DNA from: Clostridia bacterium
GTDB taxonomy: Bacteria > Bacillota > Clostridia > Oscillospirales > CAG-272
Assembly: GCA_017379815.1 (NCBI GenBank)
Contig: JAFNVK010000140.1
Span: 1 to 5,207 of the forward strand
Length of the DNA: 5,207 nt
Reading direction: 5' to 3'
The notes below the pieces were generated by a model that saw only the letters and a program-made list of their open reading frames with translations, searched no databases and was not told the origin of the DNA. This document shows positions 5,125 to 5,207 of this stretch, piece by piece (the stretch's first letter is position 1; each line of letters begins with the position of its first letter). A program made the translations under genes and the position numbers.

Positions 5125-5207
5125 GCCTCTCCCGTTGGGAGAGGTGGCTCGCGTAGCGAGACGGAGAGGGCTTTTTCATTCCCCTCTCACCCGCTTCGCG
5201 GGAGCTC
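5125..5207. repeat. Double-hairpin module pair, cut by the window end
   Basis: The first module has CCTCTCCC-GTT-GGGAGAGG (5126-5144) and CTCGC-GTA-GCGAG (5148-5160), ending ACGGAGAGGG at 5170. This is the same architecture and the same GTA loop as the module at 328-374. After 10 nt (CTTTTTCATT) an opposite-facing copy begins with CCCCTCTC (5181-5188) and the hairpin CCCGC-TTC-GCGGG (5190-5202), then runs off the window. Here the modules face outward, the reverse of the 191-374 pair. Confidence 0.7.

Larger units (their letters stand above)
4862..5207. other. Gene-free, hairpin-rich region upstream of rsmB
   Basis: No gene is credible in these 346 bases. About 4862-4910 is unstructured leader with the rsmB ribosome binding site. 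Then come four small hairpins (4922-5003), a 13-bp-stem hairpin (5032-5069), about 50 nt without clear structure and a double-hairpin module pair from 5125 to the window end. I could not find a convincing sigma-70 promoter for rsmB on the minus strand, so transcription may begin further upstream or use a weak site. Confidence 0.7.

Noticed and set aside
4922..5207. CRISPR-like array
   Set aside because: The hairpins differ in sequence and there are no constant repeats with regular unique spacers.

Overview
The window carries four intact genes, all on the minus strand, flanked on both sides by gene-free DNA full of short hairpins and inverted repeats. In transcription order (right to left) they are rsmB (16S rRNA m5C967 methyltransferase), rlmN (radical-SAM m2A2503 methyltransferase), a small membrane-anchored protein with three PASTA domains, and rsgA (30S-assembly GTPase). 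This order matches the conserved Firmicutes neighbourhood fmt-rsmB-rlmN-prpC-prkC-rsgA-rpe. The protein families, purine-rich AAAGGAG-type ribosome binding sites, high GC content and the style of the intergenic repeats suggest an uncultured, probably gut-associated member of the Clostridia. That assignment is an inference from gene order and style, not from a marker search.

Layout: 1-591 has no convincing gene. It holds a dispersed palindromic element (about 61-160), an inverted pair of about 46-bp hairpin modules (191-236 and 328-374), another hairpin (401-427), a good intrinsic terminator for the minus-strand operon (461-492) and a perfect 14-bp stem just after rsgA (536-565). The four genes occupy 592-4861, with gaps of 23 nt (PASTA gene to rsgA), 53 nt (rlmN to PASTA gene) and 153 nt (rsmB to rlmN), so they are probably co-transcribed. 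4862-5207 again has no gene. It holds a run of four small hairpins, a 13-bp-stem hairpin and another inverted module pair cut by the window end.

Three of the four genes serve the ribosome: two modify rRNA and one checks 30S maturation. The fourth, the PASTA protein, sits where the phosphatase/kinase pair prpC-prkC is normally found. It looks like the membrane anchor plus extracellular half of a PrkC/Stk1 kinase with no kinase domain, and no phosphatase gene is present here. This is the most interesting gene-level observation.

The second is at the 3' end of rsmB. A 45-bp unit encoding the protein's last residues plus its stop codon is repeated twice in tandem, followed by a third, diverged copy that may be the ancestral C-terminus. 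RsgA also has non-standard residues in its G4 and switch I motifs. I found no mobile-element gene, CRISPR array, tRNA or rRNA, and I do not see a clear new multi-gene system.
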